Assembly (NCBI GenBank): GCA_030068075.1
Contig: CM057836.1
Coordinates: 73,321,788 to 73,385,787, forward strand
From: Paguma larvata
Taxonomy: Eukaryota; Chordata; Mammalia; Carnivora; Viverridae
Direction of reading: 5' to 3'
Length of the DNA stretch: 64,000 bases
Part shown: positions 1 to 11,922 of the stretch, piece after piece
Layout of the letters: each line of letters begins with the position of its first letter
Position numbering within the stretch: position 1 is the first letter of the stretch
Notes under the pieces: model-generated
Database searches by the model: none
Told to the model about the DNA's origin: nothing
What the model saw: only the letters and a program-made list of their open reading frames with translations
Program-made: the position numbers and the translations under genes

Positions 1-404
1 CATATTTGAAACTGATTCTCACAGGGAAAGCCCTTGGCCTGGCGTTCCAGCTGCCTGGGAGCGCGGCGTCGCTGGGAGGGCCAGGGGCTGCCTCCGTCCT
101 GGGTTTCCAGGCTCTGCCGGTCCCCCTCCCTCTCTGGCTACCCCCCCCCAGCCTCGTATGGGGAGGCAGAATAAGCAAGGGGGAAGCCTTTCCGAATGGA
201 ATGAGAGACCGCCACCACTTCCCCCTCCCCCCTCTACGCCCCCCCTCCCTCCGCAACTCTCTGCAAAGCCCCAGGAAGCTGCATGCTCATTCTTTCTGGG
301 GATGAAGACTGATTTCTAGAAGCTGGAGGCAGGTGGGTACAGGAGAGAAGAAAGGAGGGCCCCAGCAGGCCAGGAGGGGCTTCTCCTCTGCAGAGGTAGC
401 TCCC

Positions 405-427
405 GGGGGGGGGGGGGGTGGGGGGGG
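405..427 (+). repeat. poly-G tract
   Basis: A near-uninterrupted run of about 22 G broken by a single T. It could form a G-quadruplex on the + strand and is prone to length errors in sequencing. Confidence 0.85.
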
Positions 428-570
428 CTCCAGCCTGTAGAAGTCAAGGTCACGTGGCGCCCCCACAGGGTGCAGTTAGGCTGGGTCCTTCTTGGCCCAC
501 ACCTCTCCACTTTCAAGCCCAGAGATCGGAGTCTGGCGTGTTTAAGTCTTCCACCCCACTTTGCCCGAGG

Positions 571-616
571 TAGTGGTGGTGGTGGTGGCGGTGGTGGCTG
601 CGGCGGTGGCGGTTGG
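571..616 (+). repeat. (GGT/GGC)n triplet repeat
   Basis: About fifteen imperfect GGT/GGC triplets in tandem. In one frame this reads as polyglycine and on the other strand as polyproline, which explains the open frames here. Confidence 0.85.
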
Positions 617-954
617 AAGAGTCCCTTTATCCCAGGCTCCGCCCCGTGCACTTTTTATCCCAGGTGCACTTCCCAGCAGGAGGCGGGCGCCTCTATTCCT
701 TCCACTTCTGCCTGGATTTTAGAGCCCTGTTCCCTGAGATCGTGGGAGGTAAAGTAACTTGTCCCGGATCGCCCCCAGTGTTGCCCGCCGGCTCCATCTG
801 ACCCCAGAGCCCTGCTTTTCAGCGTCAAGGACAAACTCACCTTTCCATCTGTCCTCCCTTTCCCTCGGGCCACCAATCCCCACCCGTGACGGTCGTCTGC
901 GACCTGGAATCCCGGTCCCCATCACCTTCTGAGCCCTGCACCTGCGCCCTTGCC

Positions 955-1520
955 CAGAAGTGGCAAAGGCCCCCCCTCATGGCCTGTAGGATTAAAATCC
1001 AACATGACCCCTGCCCCCAGGCCCCGCCACAGTCTCGTCTCGGTTACCTTTCCTCACTCACCGTCCACTTCTTCCCTTCGCATCTCGGAGGCTTGAGCTA
1101 CCGCTCACTGGCTGCTGAAAGGAACGTACCCTGCTCCCCACCTGGAAACCCCTCGAAGCTTCTCTCTCCACTCAGCGCCTCCTCAAAGTGCGGTTCCAAC
1201 TGCTCTGCTTCTGAAACCAGACCCCTCCCGGCCACCACGCAAGCCCCTCTGTGCACATTCATGCCCGCGTCTGACCCTCTTCCAGCACCAGCCTTCTTTC
1301 ATTTAGAACAGAAGCTCCTGAAGCCAGGCGGCGGCTCTGTTTTGCTCCCTGGTCACGCCCCGCCCCCCATCTGAGGCTCTAATACTATTTGCTGAGTCCT
1401 AATTGTCACTTGCCCTTTCGAATGTGTGTTCTATTTTGCCCGGTGGCTTGTAAACGCCCTGACGGCAAGAACAGTATATAGATTCCTTTTACAATCCCAG
1501 CTCAGACTCGGTGGGAAACG
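955..1520 (+). mobile_element. L2 LINE 3' region, old and diverged
   Basis: The sequence follows the 3' part of L2 in sense orientation: a segment like ATTAAAATCCAACATGACCC, a stretch matching CTCCTGAAG..GGGCAG-type text, and a final block resembling the L2 segment around TGTAAgC..CCTGAggGCAaGAACAG (1449-1475). Divergence is high, so the edges are approximate. Confidence 0.5.
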
Positions 1521-2171
1521 GGCTTGTTTTGTACCTGAATCTCCCGAGGTGGAAATACCTGCGGGCAAGAGGCCAAGAGACAGCACAACCTTAACTCATT
1601 TGTGTCACCTGCCATCACATGACCCTAATCTCCTCCTACGTGAAACGGGACCAGTGACATCCACTCTATAGAGTGTGGGGCGTCTGGGTGTCTGGATCCA
1701 ATGACTGTACAGAGCAGGAGAGACTTGGGCAGGAAGTACACAAACATGGCGTGTAAATTACCTCCTTCTCCTGGGGCTGCCAGACCTTGAAAGTCTACTT
1801 TCTTGGACTGGCACCAAAAAGAAAATCGCTCCCCTTCCACCGCGGGATCTGTGGGCCTTGGCCACACGCCGCGCTGTGGGCTGGCAGGAGGATGCTACCG
1901 TACGGATGCGAGGCCGAACTGGCTTCCGCATCTGTCACCCCGTTGATCACCACCGCTGACTTGGCTGCTCCGGCTGGCTGAGCAGGTGTCCCCTTCCTCC
2001 CTCCCTGCTCCCCGTGCGTCCCTCCTGAAGGTGCTCACTGGGTGGAAGAGGAGGACATTCTTCGGTCAAGGGCATATCAAGAGCTGTGCTCCCCTTCTAG
2101 AACCTTCACACAAGCCCTCCAGGTCCATTTGTACGGGAACGTTGGGTAGTCAAGCTTCCAAGCTTTCTTAA
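1521..2171. other. unassigned unique sequence
   Basis: No repeat or gene recognised. A perfect 14-bp palindrome, CACTCTATAGAGTG, lies at 1662-1675. CpG dinucleotides are locally frequent at 1840-1945, but over too short a span to call an island. Confidence 0.5.
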
Positions 2172-2375
2172 TTCTTTTTTTAAAGAAGATTATTGATTTT
2201 GAGATAGAAAGAGAGGGAGTACATGCAAGTGGGGGAGGGGCCGACAGAGGGGGACAGAGGACCTCAAAGGGGCTCTGCACTGTCAGCGCGGAGCCTGATG
2301 CAGGGCTCAGACCCACGAACCACGAGATCATGACCTGAGTCGAATGCTTAACCAACTGAGCCACCCAGGCGCCCC
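2172..2375 (-). mobile_element. SINEC_Fc-like SINE
   Basis: On the + strand it runs from poly-T through a GA-rich body to CTGAGCCACCCAGGCGCCCC, the reverse of the felid SINE head. This family derives from tRNA-Lys. Its head carries RNA polymerase III A-box (TGGCTCAGTCGG) and B-box (GTTCGAGCCCC) sequences, and it is mobilised by L1 enzymes. This copy has a shortened body; no clear target-site duplication is seen. Confidence 0.9.
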
Positions 2376-2650
2376 TTGTCTGCTTTCTGTTGCAGACATA
2401 GTGTTTACGGGAAAAAGTTGCTTTCTCGGCTGTGGCTCAGACGACTGGATCTCCTGTGTTCCTGCGGTCCCTCTCAACTCCCTGACACGCTTCTCAAGCT
2501 GGGTATGAAAGGAATTTTCATAAAGCAAATCCTTCTCCATGAAGTTATACCTCATCTTCTCAGATTAATTGATTTAACTTCTTATGGAGCCTCTCTGTGT
2601 CTTGCGGTCCCAGTCTTCCAGTCAGATACTTAGTGATCTGAAATAGATAC

Positions 2651-2883
2651 TTTTTTTTTTTAATTAAAAAAATTTTTTTTAATGTTTATTAATTTTTGAC
2701 AGACAGAGAGACAGTGCATGAGCAGGGGAAGGGCAGAGAGAGAGGGAGACACAGAATCCGAAGCAGGCTCCAGGCTCTGAGCCGTCAGCACAGAGCCCGA
2801 CGCGGGGCTCGAACCCACAGACCGTGAGATCATGACCTGAGCCGAAGTCGGCCGCTCAACCGACTGAGCCACCCAGGCGCCCC
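2651..2883 (-). mobile_element. SINEC_Fc-like SINE with TSD
   Basis: Full-length reverse copy with a long A/T-rich tail. The target-site duplication is CTGAAATAGATACT at 2638-2651 and CTGAAAATAGATACT at 2883-2897 (one extra A). Confidence 0.95.
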
Positions 2884-3073
2884 TGAAAATAGATACTTAA
2901 CTATACCAGGAGTCCCCTCCTTCCAGAAAGACTCCTTCCTATGGAAAGGAGGAATTCTTTGGCCCACGATGATTGTCACCATCCACACAAACATTTATCA
3001 AGTACTGACTCAATGTACCCAATTACGATTTTTCAATTTTTTATATTGGTAACAGTAGCTAACACCAGTGGGA

Positions 3074-3091
3074 TTTTTTTTTTTTTTTTTA
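3074..3091. repeat. poly-T tract
   Basis: About 18 T in a row at the upstream edge of a MIR-like segment. Confidence 0.8.
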
Positions 3092-3275
3092 ATAAGCAAG
3101 GCCCTGGCTTAGCTCTCCTTACATGTGGCTTCTTGTAATCCTGATAAAACCTTCCGAGGTGGGTACTGTTATATCCCCATTTTGTTGATGAGAAAACCAG
3201 GGATTCGAGACATTGATTGGCAACTGAACACTGAACCCAGTCTCTTTCTAACCACTAGTGATTTTAACCACCGCG
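3092..3275 (-). mobile_element. MIR SINE fragment
   Basis: The core at 3156-3199 (GAGGTGGGTACTGTTATATCC followed by CCATTTTG..GATGAGAAAAC) is the reverse complement of the MIR core region. The flanks are diverged. Confidence 0.6.
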
Positions 3276-3299
3276 TTGTCCTGCATCGCGCGTCCAGGC

Positions 3300-3906
3300 C
3301 TGGCCTGCGTTAGGCCACCAGCCACCGTGCTTGGCAGCAGCCCCTTAGCCAACTAGCAGGAGCCAGCCAGAACGTGCTCTCGGCCACGGAACTCAGAGAT
3401 TGAATCCCGAGCCGGCATCTGTCACGGGCGGCTGCAGCTGGCCCTGGGGTTGCAGCCTTTGTGGGTGCTGGCTGGCGTTGGGGCTCTCACTGTTCCAGAA
3501 ATGAGTAATACTCTGATACTATCTTGATAGCTTTAGGAGACACCCCTCCGTGGACTGGGATGCTACTGGTTGATATAAAATGATATATGTTTTCCAATCT
3601 ATTTCATGGGGGCAGTAATTCAGACAAGGAAATGTCTTTGCCTTCTGCCGGAGCTTTATGCTGCTTAGAAAGGGGGGAAAAAATCACAGAAAATGAGGAA
3701 GAGAATTTTTCAGAGAACTTAATACATTAGTAACTGGGAGCTTAGAAAATGAAACACTCTCTAAATTTCTGATACTGAACAAAATGGCTTTCTCTCCCTT
3801 CCGGACAATCATGGTTATCTTCCCCCTTCTGCCTTCCCCAAAAACCAGGCAGCCGAAGGGAAGTGTAGTGAGATACAACACAGCCAAGGGAAGGTCTGGA
3901 AATAAT
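3300..3906. other. unassigned unique sequence
   Basis: Mixed composition with no gene-like frame, RNA gene or repeat that I recognise. Confidence 0.5.
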
Positions 3907-3918
3907 TACAGTGTTTTT

Positions 3919-4140
3919 CTTTTTTTTTTTTTTTAATGTTTTTATTTATTTTTGAGAGACAGCCGTGAGCGGGGAGGAGACAAGAGAGGGGGGCGGCGAC
4001 AGAGCATCCGAAGCAGTCTCCAGGCTCTGGGCTCTGGGCTGTCAGCACAGAGCCCTCTGCAGGGCTCGAACTCACGAACCGTCAGATCATGACCTGAGCC
4101 GAAGTCAGACGCTCAACCGACTGAGCCATCCAGGCGCCCC
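3919..4140 (-). mobile_element. SINEC_Fc-like SINE with TSD
   Basis: Reverse full-length copy with a poly-T of about 16. The target-site duplication TACAGTGTTTT occurs at 3907-3917 and 4141-4151. A short insert in the body repeats GGGCTCTGGGCT. Confidence 0.95.
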
Positions 4141-4151
4141 TACAGTGTTTT

Positions 4152-5319
4152 GTTTTGTTTTGTTATTTTTTACTCTGAAGCAGCTCTGTTTAACGGTTTC
4201 CTTGAGCAATCACTCATTCTTTTTTGCAGCCCGCTTCAAAGGGATGGAAGGACATCATTTGAAGCCAAAAGCAAAAACTAAGTTTTCGACCGTGTTAGTC
4301 GTTGTTCCTCCCGCGTTTACAATGTTATTCGGTAGCTTTGTCCCCGGCGCAGGCATCCCACAGCCAAAGCAGTCCTTTAGGGGACCCACTACCTACCACT
4401 GTGGCCTTCCCCCACAGCCCGCTGTCCCTTGGCTACACGTGACAAGCGGAGGCCATCGGTCATAGCAATATTTTAAGAAATTCCCGGTGCTTCCGATTTT
4501 GCAGCAAACATAGAATTCAACGAAGTCTGTGCCACCTCTTTTGCCAGCAGCTGGTAGTTGAAGGGTCTGAGACTGACGACATTGGGTGACAGGAAAACCG
4601 CGAACAGAGAACAAAGCTTGAGCAATTGTTATAAACCCTCATAAAGTATCATTTTTACCAAAGTTCTACAGGTCCATAGTTTCAAAGGAAAAATGCAATC
4701 CACCGAGGCTTCCTCCCAGTTTCCTTCTCCGCCCTCCACAGAGGCCGCGACTTCAAATCTCTGAGCAGCCTCTTCTGTTATTTCTGTTAGTTCCACGGGT
4801 CTAAATAAGACGCTTATGTGGTTGCTTCTGTGCTTTCTGATTTTAGCCACTGGCCACTCACTTCTGATTGAGGAGGACGTGGGCTCTCTTACACCGCTCC
4901 CCCCACCCCGTTCTTGCATGCTCCCTCCCACCAACCTTTTCTCTGCCCCATGGTTACCACACCATTATTTCCTGGTGTTTGATAGGATCACTGCTTAGTA
5001 TTCACATTACTATGATTATGAAAATAATGATTTGCTGTGGAACTCTAAGTAGTCTATGGTTCGACTTCCTCTCCTATACTTACCTTTCCTTGTTTCCCTC
5101 GGCTTGCTGCATACGTATCACCAATTCTTCCCTGCATATTCGAGATCTTCTCTCAAATGTGTTTAGAATATGATCAATGTTATTTTTTTTCCCTGGAGAC
5201 TTTCATCTCAAAGCTCTCTATCCTCCTGGACTGGATATTCCTGAGGCTATTGTGGAGTTAGGGTCTTAGATCTTTCTTATTATTATCTTGGTGATCCCCT
5301 CAGCTTCTCTCTCTCTCTT
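4152..5319. other. unassigned sequence
   Basis: No gene supported. The right half (about 4990-5300) is AT-rich and could be a diverged interspersed repeat, but I cannot assign a family. A (CT)n stretch at 5303-5318 precedes the next SINE. Confidence 0.4.
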
Positions 5320-5493
5320 TCTTTTTATTTTAGAGAGAGAGAGAGCTCACAAGCAGGGGAGAGATGGGGAGGGCCCGAGGGAGAGATAGAATCTTAAGCC
5401 CCGGACATGGGGCTTGATCCCACATCCATGAGATCATGACCTGAGCCGAAATCAAGAGTCAGGCACTCAACTGACTGAGCCGCCAGGCACCCC
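5320..5493 (-). mobile_element. SINEC-type SINE, older copy
   Basis: Reverse copy that is shortened and diverged. It ends CTGAGCCGCCAGGCACCCC instead of the usual CTGAGCCACCCAGGCGCCCC. No clear target-site duplication is seen. Confidence 0.85.
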
Positions 5494-6234
5494 GTGCTTT
5501 TCTCTTATATTAGATTCTCTGGTTCTTGTGACCTTGACTTCCTCTTTCTTGGTTTACTTCTTCAGAAGCTCCTCAATAAAAAGATAAGTAAGATAAGGGG
5601 GAGGTGACTTTTTGAGCTCTTATATAAGCAAAAATGTCATTATTCTGCTCTTATGCTCAATTGATAGTTTGGCTAGGTATAGAATTCTAGGGTGCAAATA
5701 ATTTCTCTACAGCTTTGTAAAGCACTTCTCTACTTCCTGGGATTGCATAATGATTCTGAAAATATTAAACCACCTTGACACTATCAGTGACTATGACAGT
5801 GGTAACCTACTAGGAGATTTTTGAGAACTGGAGAAAAGTTGAAGGGCAAAGGATTACCCTTTAGCAGGTATATATTGACTATGGTTTAGGAATGGTGGCA
5901 TTAATTTTTCTTAGAAAAGTTGCTTAATGACCAGAAGTGTTTCTCACACTCCCCTGACTATAAAATCAAGCTCAGTCTTCTCTCACCAGTCTTCCAAGCT
6001 CCTCCTCACATCCTGCCTTCCTCATATGCCTTCTCTAGTGCAGTCCAGAGAAGATATTCTTCTTATTATCCCCTGCCCAGTTTTCTTCTTCACCAGCCAG
6101 GAATTCTCCTCCCTGAAAATTTCATTCTTAAAACAAATCCTCTACATTTTCAAGGTCTATCTCAAAGCTCATTATCTGTATATGCTAAATACTGTGGCTT
6201 GGCTCACTCCATTCCCTTTGTGGTTGGAGAGATT
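5494..6234. other. unassigned sequence, possible old repeat
   Basis: AT-rich. The phrase TTGGCTAGGTATAGAATTCT (5671-5690) resembles a motif common in old mammalian interspersed repeats, but the class is not clear to me. No coding evidence. Confidence 0.35.
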
Positions 6235-6300
6235 AGAAAGACGGAAACAACATTAGGGTGCCTGGGTGGCTCAGTCAGTTAAGAAAGACGGAAACAACAT
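6235..6300 (+). mobile_element. 28-bp tailless SINE head with 19-bp TSD
   Basis: Positions 6254-6281 hold only the first part of the tRNA-derived SINE head, including the A-box TGGCTCAGTCAG. It is flanked by perfect 19-bp direct repeats AGAAAGACGGAAACAACAT at 6235-6253 and 6282-6300. No body and no poly-A are present. L1-driven insertions normally lose their 5' end, so a 5'-only fragment with an intact duplication matches the published class of tailless retropseudogenes. Confidence 0.85.
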
Positions 6301-7384
6301 TTCTGAAATGTTCTTGCAGCTAGAGTTCTGGATTCGAATTAGGTTCTGCCTAACTAAATACACTCATGCAAGATTTGGAATCGAACTGAATTGATTTGGA
6401 GTTTGGAGTTGAATTATTCGCCAGAACATACGAAGAAGAAGAAGAAAAGGGATGAGGTCTAAAATAGAAGAAACGAGTTTCTCTCCAAGCTTATCCTCAA
6501 GGGGTCAGTTTGTCACCCTCACATTTGACTGACTATTTGGGTGAACCAGGGTCTGCCTGCTTCATTCATTAGTCCCTCAGAGCATGTTCGCCAAATGAAG
6601 AAAGGATTAGTGATCTCTAGAAAGCTCCTAGAGATTTCAAGGACCGAGGTACTCATTCATCCTTATCCCCAAAGAGAAAGAAAAGGAAATGAAAAGGAAA
6701 AAGGAAAGAATATTTCAGCAAACCGATACTGTCCTGGGGAGTCCAGGGTCATCACCTACGATGGTGGCCAAGGGGTCGATGGAAGGACGGAGGAGCGGAT
6801 GCTTAACTGACCTGGCGCATCTCATCTATAGAGTCTCCTCCCAGCTCTGCCTGGCGAGGGGCATTTTCGTTTTTTATTCCTTTTGGAAAAGCAAGTTTCT
6901 CTCCCCTCAAGCACCCTTCACTTCATCTACCATCCAGTTCATTTCCCACTTGCAAGTGTCACAGGAAAATCACTCTACAACAACGACACTTGTGTATTCC
7001 CCCAAATTGAGCTCTGTGAAGTCCCTCATTGTTCTCCGGGGAACTCACGCATGTCTGCTATTATGTCACTTTCTGACAGAGAAGAAAAAGAGGACTCTGT
7101 TGAGAGCGGTTGACAAGGCTAGGACAATGGATTCCCAAGTCAGGCAAGTCAATCTTACAGCTGTTCGCAAGGAGCTCTTCGGAAAATGGCATAAATCTAA
7201 ATACCATCTCGAATCTATATGTAGGGAGGCAACAAATATATGATCCAATCTATAAATAAATGTTTTAAGTGATCACTGAATGACATCAGTTAACGAAATG
7301 AGTGTGTTCACCACAAATCATGGGAAAGCAGAAAGGATGGAAGAGAGCAGGAGAACCAGAGTCAGAAGCAATAACTAAGTTAAA
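6301..7384. other. unassigned unique sequence
   Basis: Purine-rich patches near 6430-6450 and 6660-6710. The longest forward frame (6689-7243) has no recognisable domain and ordinary AT-rich composition, so I do not call a gene. Confidence 0.45.
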
Positions 7385-7565
7385 ATAACGAGCTGCTTTC
7401 AAGCACATTATCTCATTTAATCCATACCTTGTGAGGTATATCTTTTCAACCCCATTTGGCAAAGGAGGGAACTTAAGAGTCAGAGGAGTTAAGTAACTCG
7501 TCCAAGGGCACACAGCTGGTATCTGAATTAGGATTTGAACCCAACCCAGAGTACGAATGATCGAG
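7385..7565 (-). mobile_element. MIR SINE
   Basis: Reads as the reverse of MIR: ATCTCATTTAATCCATACC, then GTGAGGTATA, then GAGTTAAGTAACTCGTCC, CACACAGCTGGTA and GGATTTGAACCCAACCCAGAG. All MIR segments occur in the right order. Confidence 0.85.
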
Positions 7566-8405
7566 CACCCCAAGTAATGATATAAGCTATAAATCCCATA
7601 TTGTATATATTTGAGCAGATGGAATGGTTACATGGCAGATTTTATTACACAGATGTCGTTTTTTTAAATACCCACATATACACACACTGTAAATGGGAAC
7701 TTAAATCCTCCATGGGAACTGAGATAGAAAGGTTTAGTAGACACCAAACTAGACTTGGTTTCAAGTCACGGGCTCAGTTTTAGTCTTTGTGCAATTACAT
7801 TCTCACCAGAATATGGTGGATGGTGAGAACCAGAGGGGTTGGAAGAGACCCAATGTCCATGAATGGTTTTAGGATGAGAGTCGAGGGGAAAGGTAAAAGG
7901 ATAAGCATTGTTTATCCCGGGAAAGGGGAATATCTTATGACTCGTTATCATACTCTTTACTACAAGGACACAGAGGAAAGTTAGCCGAGCAGAAGCCTCC
8001 GTTAGCCAGGAAGGGTCACGTGTATTTCTCAGGAGCCTTTGATCCTGGAAGAAATTCTCTTCTGTCTAGAGCTTTCTGGGAAGCTTCCAGAAACGCAAAG
8101 GCAGAACGGAGCATTAGTTCTTTTACCCCAGCTCCCCCAGAGCACCTCCATTGTAACCAGTTAGGTACATTCGTTTTCCCCATAAAAAATAGTTTGAAAA
8201 CCAGTATGGCGCTGCAGAGCTTGGGACCAAGCGTCTCATCAAGATTTCTGTCATTGGTTCATTCAATCTAACAAATATTAGTTTTGATTTCGTAGTTTTC
8301 GTTTAGAATCGAGAGCCGATAAATACATTTGACACATGATTGTTGAAAAGAAAACATGTAGATCCTTGGGTTGGACTCAGGTGCCCATGGATAAAAAAAA
8401 GACCT
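7566..8405. other. unassigned unique sequence
   Basis: AT-rich to mixed sequence. No gene, RNA gene or assignable repeat seen. Confidence 0.45.
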
Positions 8406-8620
8406 GGGGGGGATCCTCCGTGGCTTAGTTGGTGAAGCATCCAGCTTTGGCTCAGGTTGTGATCTTGTGGTTCGTGAGTTCGAGCCCAGCATCAGGCTCT
8501 GTGCCTGGGCGGACAGCACAGAGCCCCCCTTTGGATCCTCTGTCTCTCTCTTTCTGCCCCTTCCCTGCACGCACACACTCCCCCCCTCTCCAAAATAAAT
8601 AAATGCACATTTAAAAAATG
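8406..8620 (+). mobile_element. SINEC-type SINE, diverged
   Basis: Forward copy with head GGGGGGATCCTCCGTGGCTTAG, an intact B-box-like GTTCGAGCCC, a CT-rich body and AAATAAATAAATG tail. The flanks AAAGACCTGG and AAATGACTTGG may be an eroded target-site duplication. It is clearly older than most SINEs in the window. Confidence 0.85.
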
Positions 8621-8625
8621 ACTTG

Positions 8626-10299
8626 GATTTCGTAGAGAGAACGAAAGACAGGAGCAAAGCCCTAAATGTATATACTATGAAGTGGAAGCTTCCTCTGCTC
8701 ATTTTTGCTTCCTCTATGGAGAATCACACAAAACAAACAGCGCAAGTATACAGGTACCGATTTCCGTCAGAATGGGTCCTTAAACCACATGTTCTTGGAA
8801 TTATTTAGGTGTGGTGATACTCAGAGGCAGGGGGATGGACTTGGTGGACATTGGGGAGCCCTGTAAAAGTCGGGTGCCCAATGAAGTACATAATGCACAC
8901 TGCTCGGTCATTACCAAACGCCTCTGGTGTCTAGCAAAGTAGTTGGGCCCCCTCGCCCCGCACTGGTCCCTCAACTCTCCACTGGTCTTGGGGCCCACAT
9001 CAAACTAAGATCTTCTAAACACCAAGTTTCACCGGCTGAAATATTTTATATTTAAAATATATCACCATTCCATTCTGTCCAGAATGGATGCCTCTTACTC
9101 ATCCCCGAACACCCTCAGGAAGACATCACGGCAGAAGCATATGGCGATAGCAATGGAAGCATGTGGCCATTTCTCACATCCTTTCCACGCGTCACAGGCA
9201 GGGACCCAGAGAGAGGGAGAAAGTGGGCTCCGCCCCTGATGTTCAAGGCCGCTGCGCGGGCCAGGCTGAGCTGGGTTTGTGGGCAGGAAGCAGGATTTAG
9301 CAGAGGAACATAAGGCCTGCTTTTCCCCCGAGGGGCTGTATTTAGTTGGGGAGACACAGACGGTGATCGAACACAATCACCAGGAGGTAGAAGGAAGTCC
9401 TGGATTGTGTGACAGCCACAGCGATTCAGAGAGGGGAGGGATGGAGTCTCCAGGGAAATTCTGGTGCTCGAACCAGGCAGGGCTTGCCCCCTCTCCAGCA
9501 TGCTGGAGGCTGTTCACCTACCCTGTTGACTCGCTCGGCTTTTCCAAGGTTCCTATCTCGTCAGAGACGCTTGGAGACGCTTGCCTCTCTTCCCCCTCCC
9601 AGACGTGTTGGCAAGCTCCTTCAGCCATTTGTGTTTCTTTACATTATCAAGGCCAGAGGTATATCTTCTCTGATAGATAATGGCCCTCAGTTAAGACTAG
9701 CAAAAGCTATTTTGCTTGCTGTATTAGCGCCCTATTTTAGAATAATCCTATCCCCTCGATTCTCTGGTATTTACAATTTTTGTAAGTACCGATTATATTT
9801 TCTAAGTCAAAGTGGGATAAAATTAGCGCGTTGCATCCTGTCGTCGCCGCTTTCTGGAGTAGTCGGTCTTACATATTTGAACAATACCACCCTGGTGTAA
9901 TTTTGAAAGGTAAGAGCTCGATTCTTTAAAAAACACTTAGGTGGGCAGTGTGAGCTCTCTCTGAGATCCTCACATTAGGAGGGTTTACCTGTATCGTACA
10001 AAAGGAAAATGCCTTCTGAGGGGTTCGAGGCTCATCCGAGCTAAGAGTTGAGCCTGCTGACTTGTGACAAATGGGCCCTTTCCCGCCGACTCCATACTGT
10101 CAGCCTGGCTAACATCGGAGGCTGCGTTCCGTTAATGGGCTGGTGGTTTGGGGAGCGACCGGTGGGGGCGCATGAAGTCCCCGTCAACTTCGCAGGGGCC
10201 CTCGTGGGCTTTGGACCTGACCGCACTGGGTCATCTAAAACTCTGGAAAGAAAGAGCTAGCGATACGCAGTGAGCCGCGGCTCTACGGGCTCCCATAGC
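8626..10299. other. unassigned unique sequence
   Basis: A SINE-free stretch of mixed composition, AT-rich at about 9000-9070 and 9690-9900. Frames at 9115-9501 and 9409-9900 show no recognisable domain. No gene supported. Confidence 0.45.
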
Positions 10300-10410
10300 C
10301 GAACAGAGGGAAGGATGAGTGTGAGATGAGTGAAAATAGTCTGGGAAGGCTTCCTGGAGGAGTGGGACTTCAGCAGAGCCTGCGAAGGTCACCAGGATGT
10401 AGGGGGGCAG
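10300..10410 (-). mobile_element. L2 LINE fragment
   Basis: GGGAAGGCTTCCTGGAGGAG followed by a GGACTTCAGCAGAGCCT-type segment matches the reverse of the L2 3' region, around its 'gaagcc..cc' motif. Confidence 0.6.
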
Positions 10411-10689
10411 AGCGGAGGACAGAGACAAAACCCGACCACGTGCTCTGATCGTAAGCACGGCCTTGGCTCGGCCGGGCGAGACCCTCCCCTGGGAAACTTC
10501 TTAGCCGCCGCCGGCTGCTTGAATGTTATACCGGACTGATCGCTTAGCCGAGGGCTCGTCTATGGTCATGGACTCTGCTCTGCCCTCCTTTTGAAATCTT
10601 AAATTAAAATAAGTAAATAAGTACACGCATAGAGGAAAATAAAACGAATGCCCAGATCATCCCAAACGGGAAAATATTTGACCCTACTT
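10411..10689. other. unassigned sequence
   Basis: A short GC-rich part changes to AT-rich at about 10590. Nothing assignable. Confidence 0.4.
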
Positions 10690-11076
10690 ACTCAGATCTT
10701 TTTATAATGAAATATCTTTTACAGACAATGTATTCTCCTGTATCCCTCTCCGCCAGCAACTACTCTAATGAATTCAGTTTATATCCAGTTCATGTTTTTA
10801 TACTTTTCAAGTGCATATGGGTACCATCAAGGGCATCCATAAATACCTGTGTGTTTTATTACCTGTAGGTAGCCATAAACGATATATCGTTTTGTGTTCT
10901 TTTAAATTCACTTAAATGAAATCATACAGTTTGTAATGTTACATAAGTCTTTTTTCTCCTACAATGTTTCTAGATCTATCCATGGTGACACCTTGAAGTA
11001 CACTCCATCCATTTTAACCCCTTGATAGTAGTTTCTAGAATAAGTATAGTATAATTTATGGATTCCTTTTTCTTTA

Positions 11077-11289
11077 AATTTTTTTTATGTTTATTTATTT
11101 TTGAGAGACACACACAGAGAGAGACAGAGCGCAAATGGGCAGAGGGAGAGGGAGACACAGAATCTGAAGCAGGTTCCAGGCTCTGAGCTGTCAGCACAGA
11201 GCCCGACGCGGGGCTTGAACCCATAAACTCTGAGATCATGACCTGAGCCGAAGTCGGACGCCTGACCGACTGAGCCACCCAGGCGCCCC
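11077..11289 (-). mobile_element. SINEC_Fc-like SINE with short TSD
   Basis: Reverse full-length copy inside an L1 fragment. CCTTTTTCT at 11065-11073 and again at 11293-11301 is the probable target-site duplication. Confidence 0.93.
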
Positions 11290-11922
11290 AGCCCTTTTTC
11301 TAATGGACATTTAGATTGTTTCCGGTTTTCGGCTGCTCCAGGGCTGGGATGGACATCCTTGTAACACCTCCTTGATACATGCACAAATGTTTCCTCCAGT
11401 ATTTTATAAGGCAGATCTACCAGGGCATAGAATGAGCACCCTTCACATTTTGCCGGATAGTGCCAGGTCCGTCTCCGAAATGGTTGTGCCAATTTGCATT
11501 CCCGCCGGCATTGTTCGAGAGTTCTTATTCCCCCGTATCCTTTCAACAATCAGAATTTATTTTCTGCTCATCTGATGTGTGTGACATGATCTCTCATTGT
11601 GATTTTAATTAGCACTCCTTGATTATACTTCGGCTGAACCTTTTAAAATGCGTTTTAGGCTATTCAGGCTGCTTCTTACACGAATCACGCATTTTTCTAT
11701 TTGGTTGTTTGTAGTTCTTTATTCTCAAGAGCGATCTTCTGCTTGTAATAGATGATGTAAATATCCTCTCCCGGTATACTGCTTGGCTATTCATTTTGTT
11801 CATGGTGGTCTTTTGTTCCACAAAGTTTTCCATTTGGATGTCACATTTTTTTCAGCCTGTTCCTTTATGATTTCTCTGTGTATATGTTCTGTGTGTATGC
11901 ACCTTTAAGAAAAATTATTCCT

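Larger units (their letters stand above)
1..880. other. GC-rich unassigned sequence with simple repeats
   Basis: There is no recognisable gene or dated repeat. The stretch is rich in C and G runs. Open frames on both strands are proline-, glycine- or serine-rich and look like composition artefacts. A run of G at 405-427 and a GGT/GGC triplet tract at 571-616 are listed separately. Confidence 0.6.

Noticed and set aside
886..1374. 162-residue forward frame as a gene
   Set aside because: It overlaps a diverged L2 and has a Pro/Ser-rich composition with no domain.
2821..2883. SINE heads as functional tRNA genes
   Set aside because: They derive from a tRNA and keep A- and B-box text, but lack a full cloverleaf with acceptor-stem pairing and sit in full SINEs.
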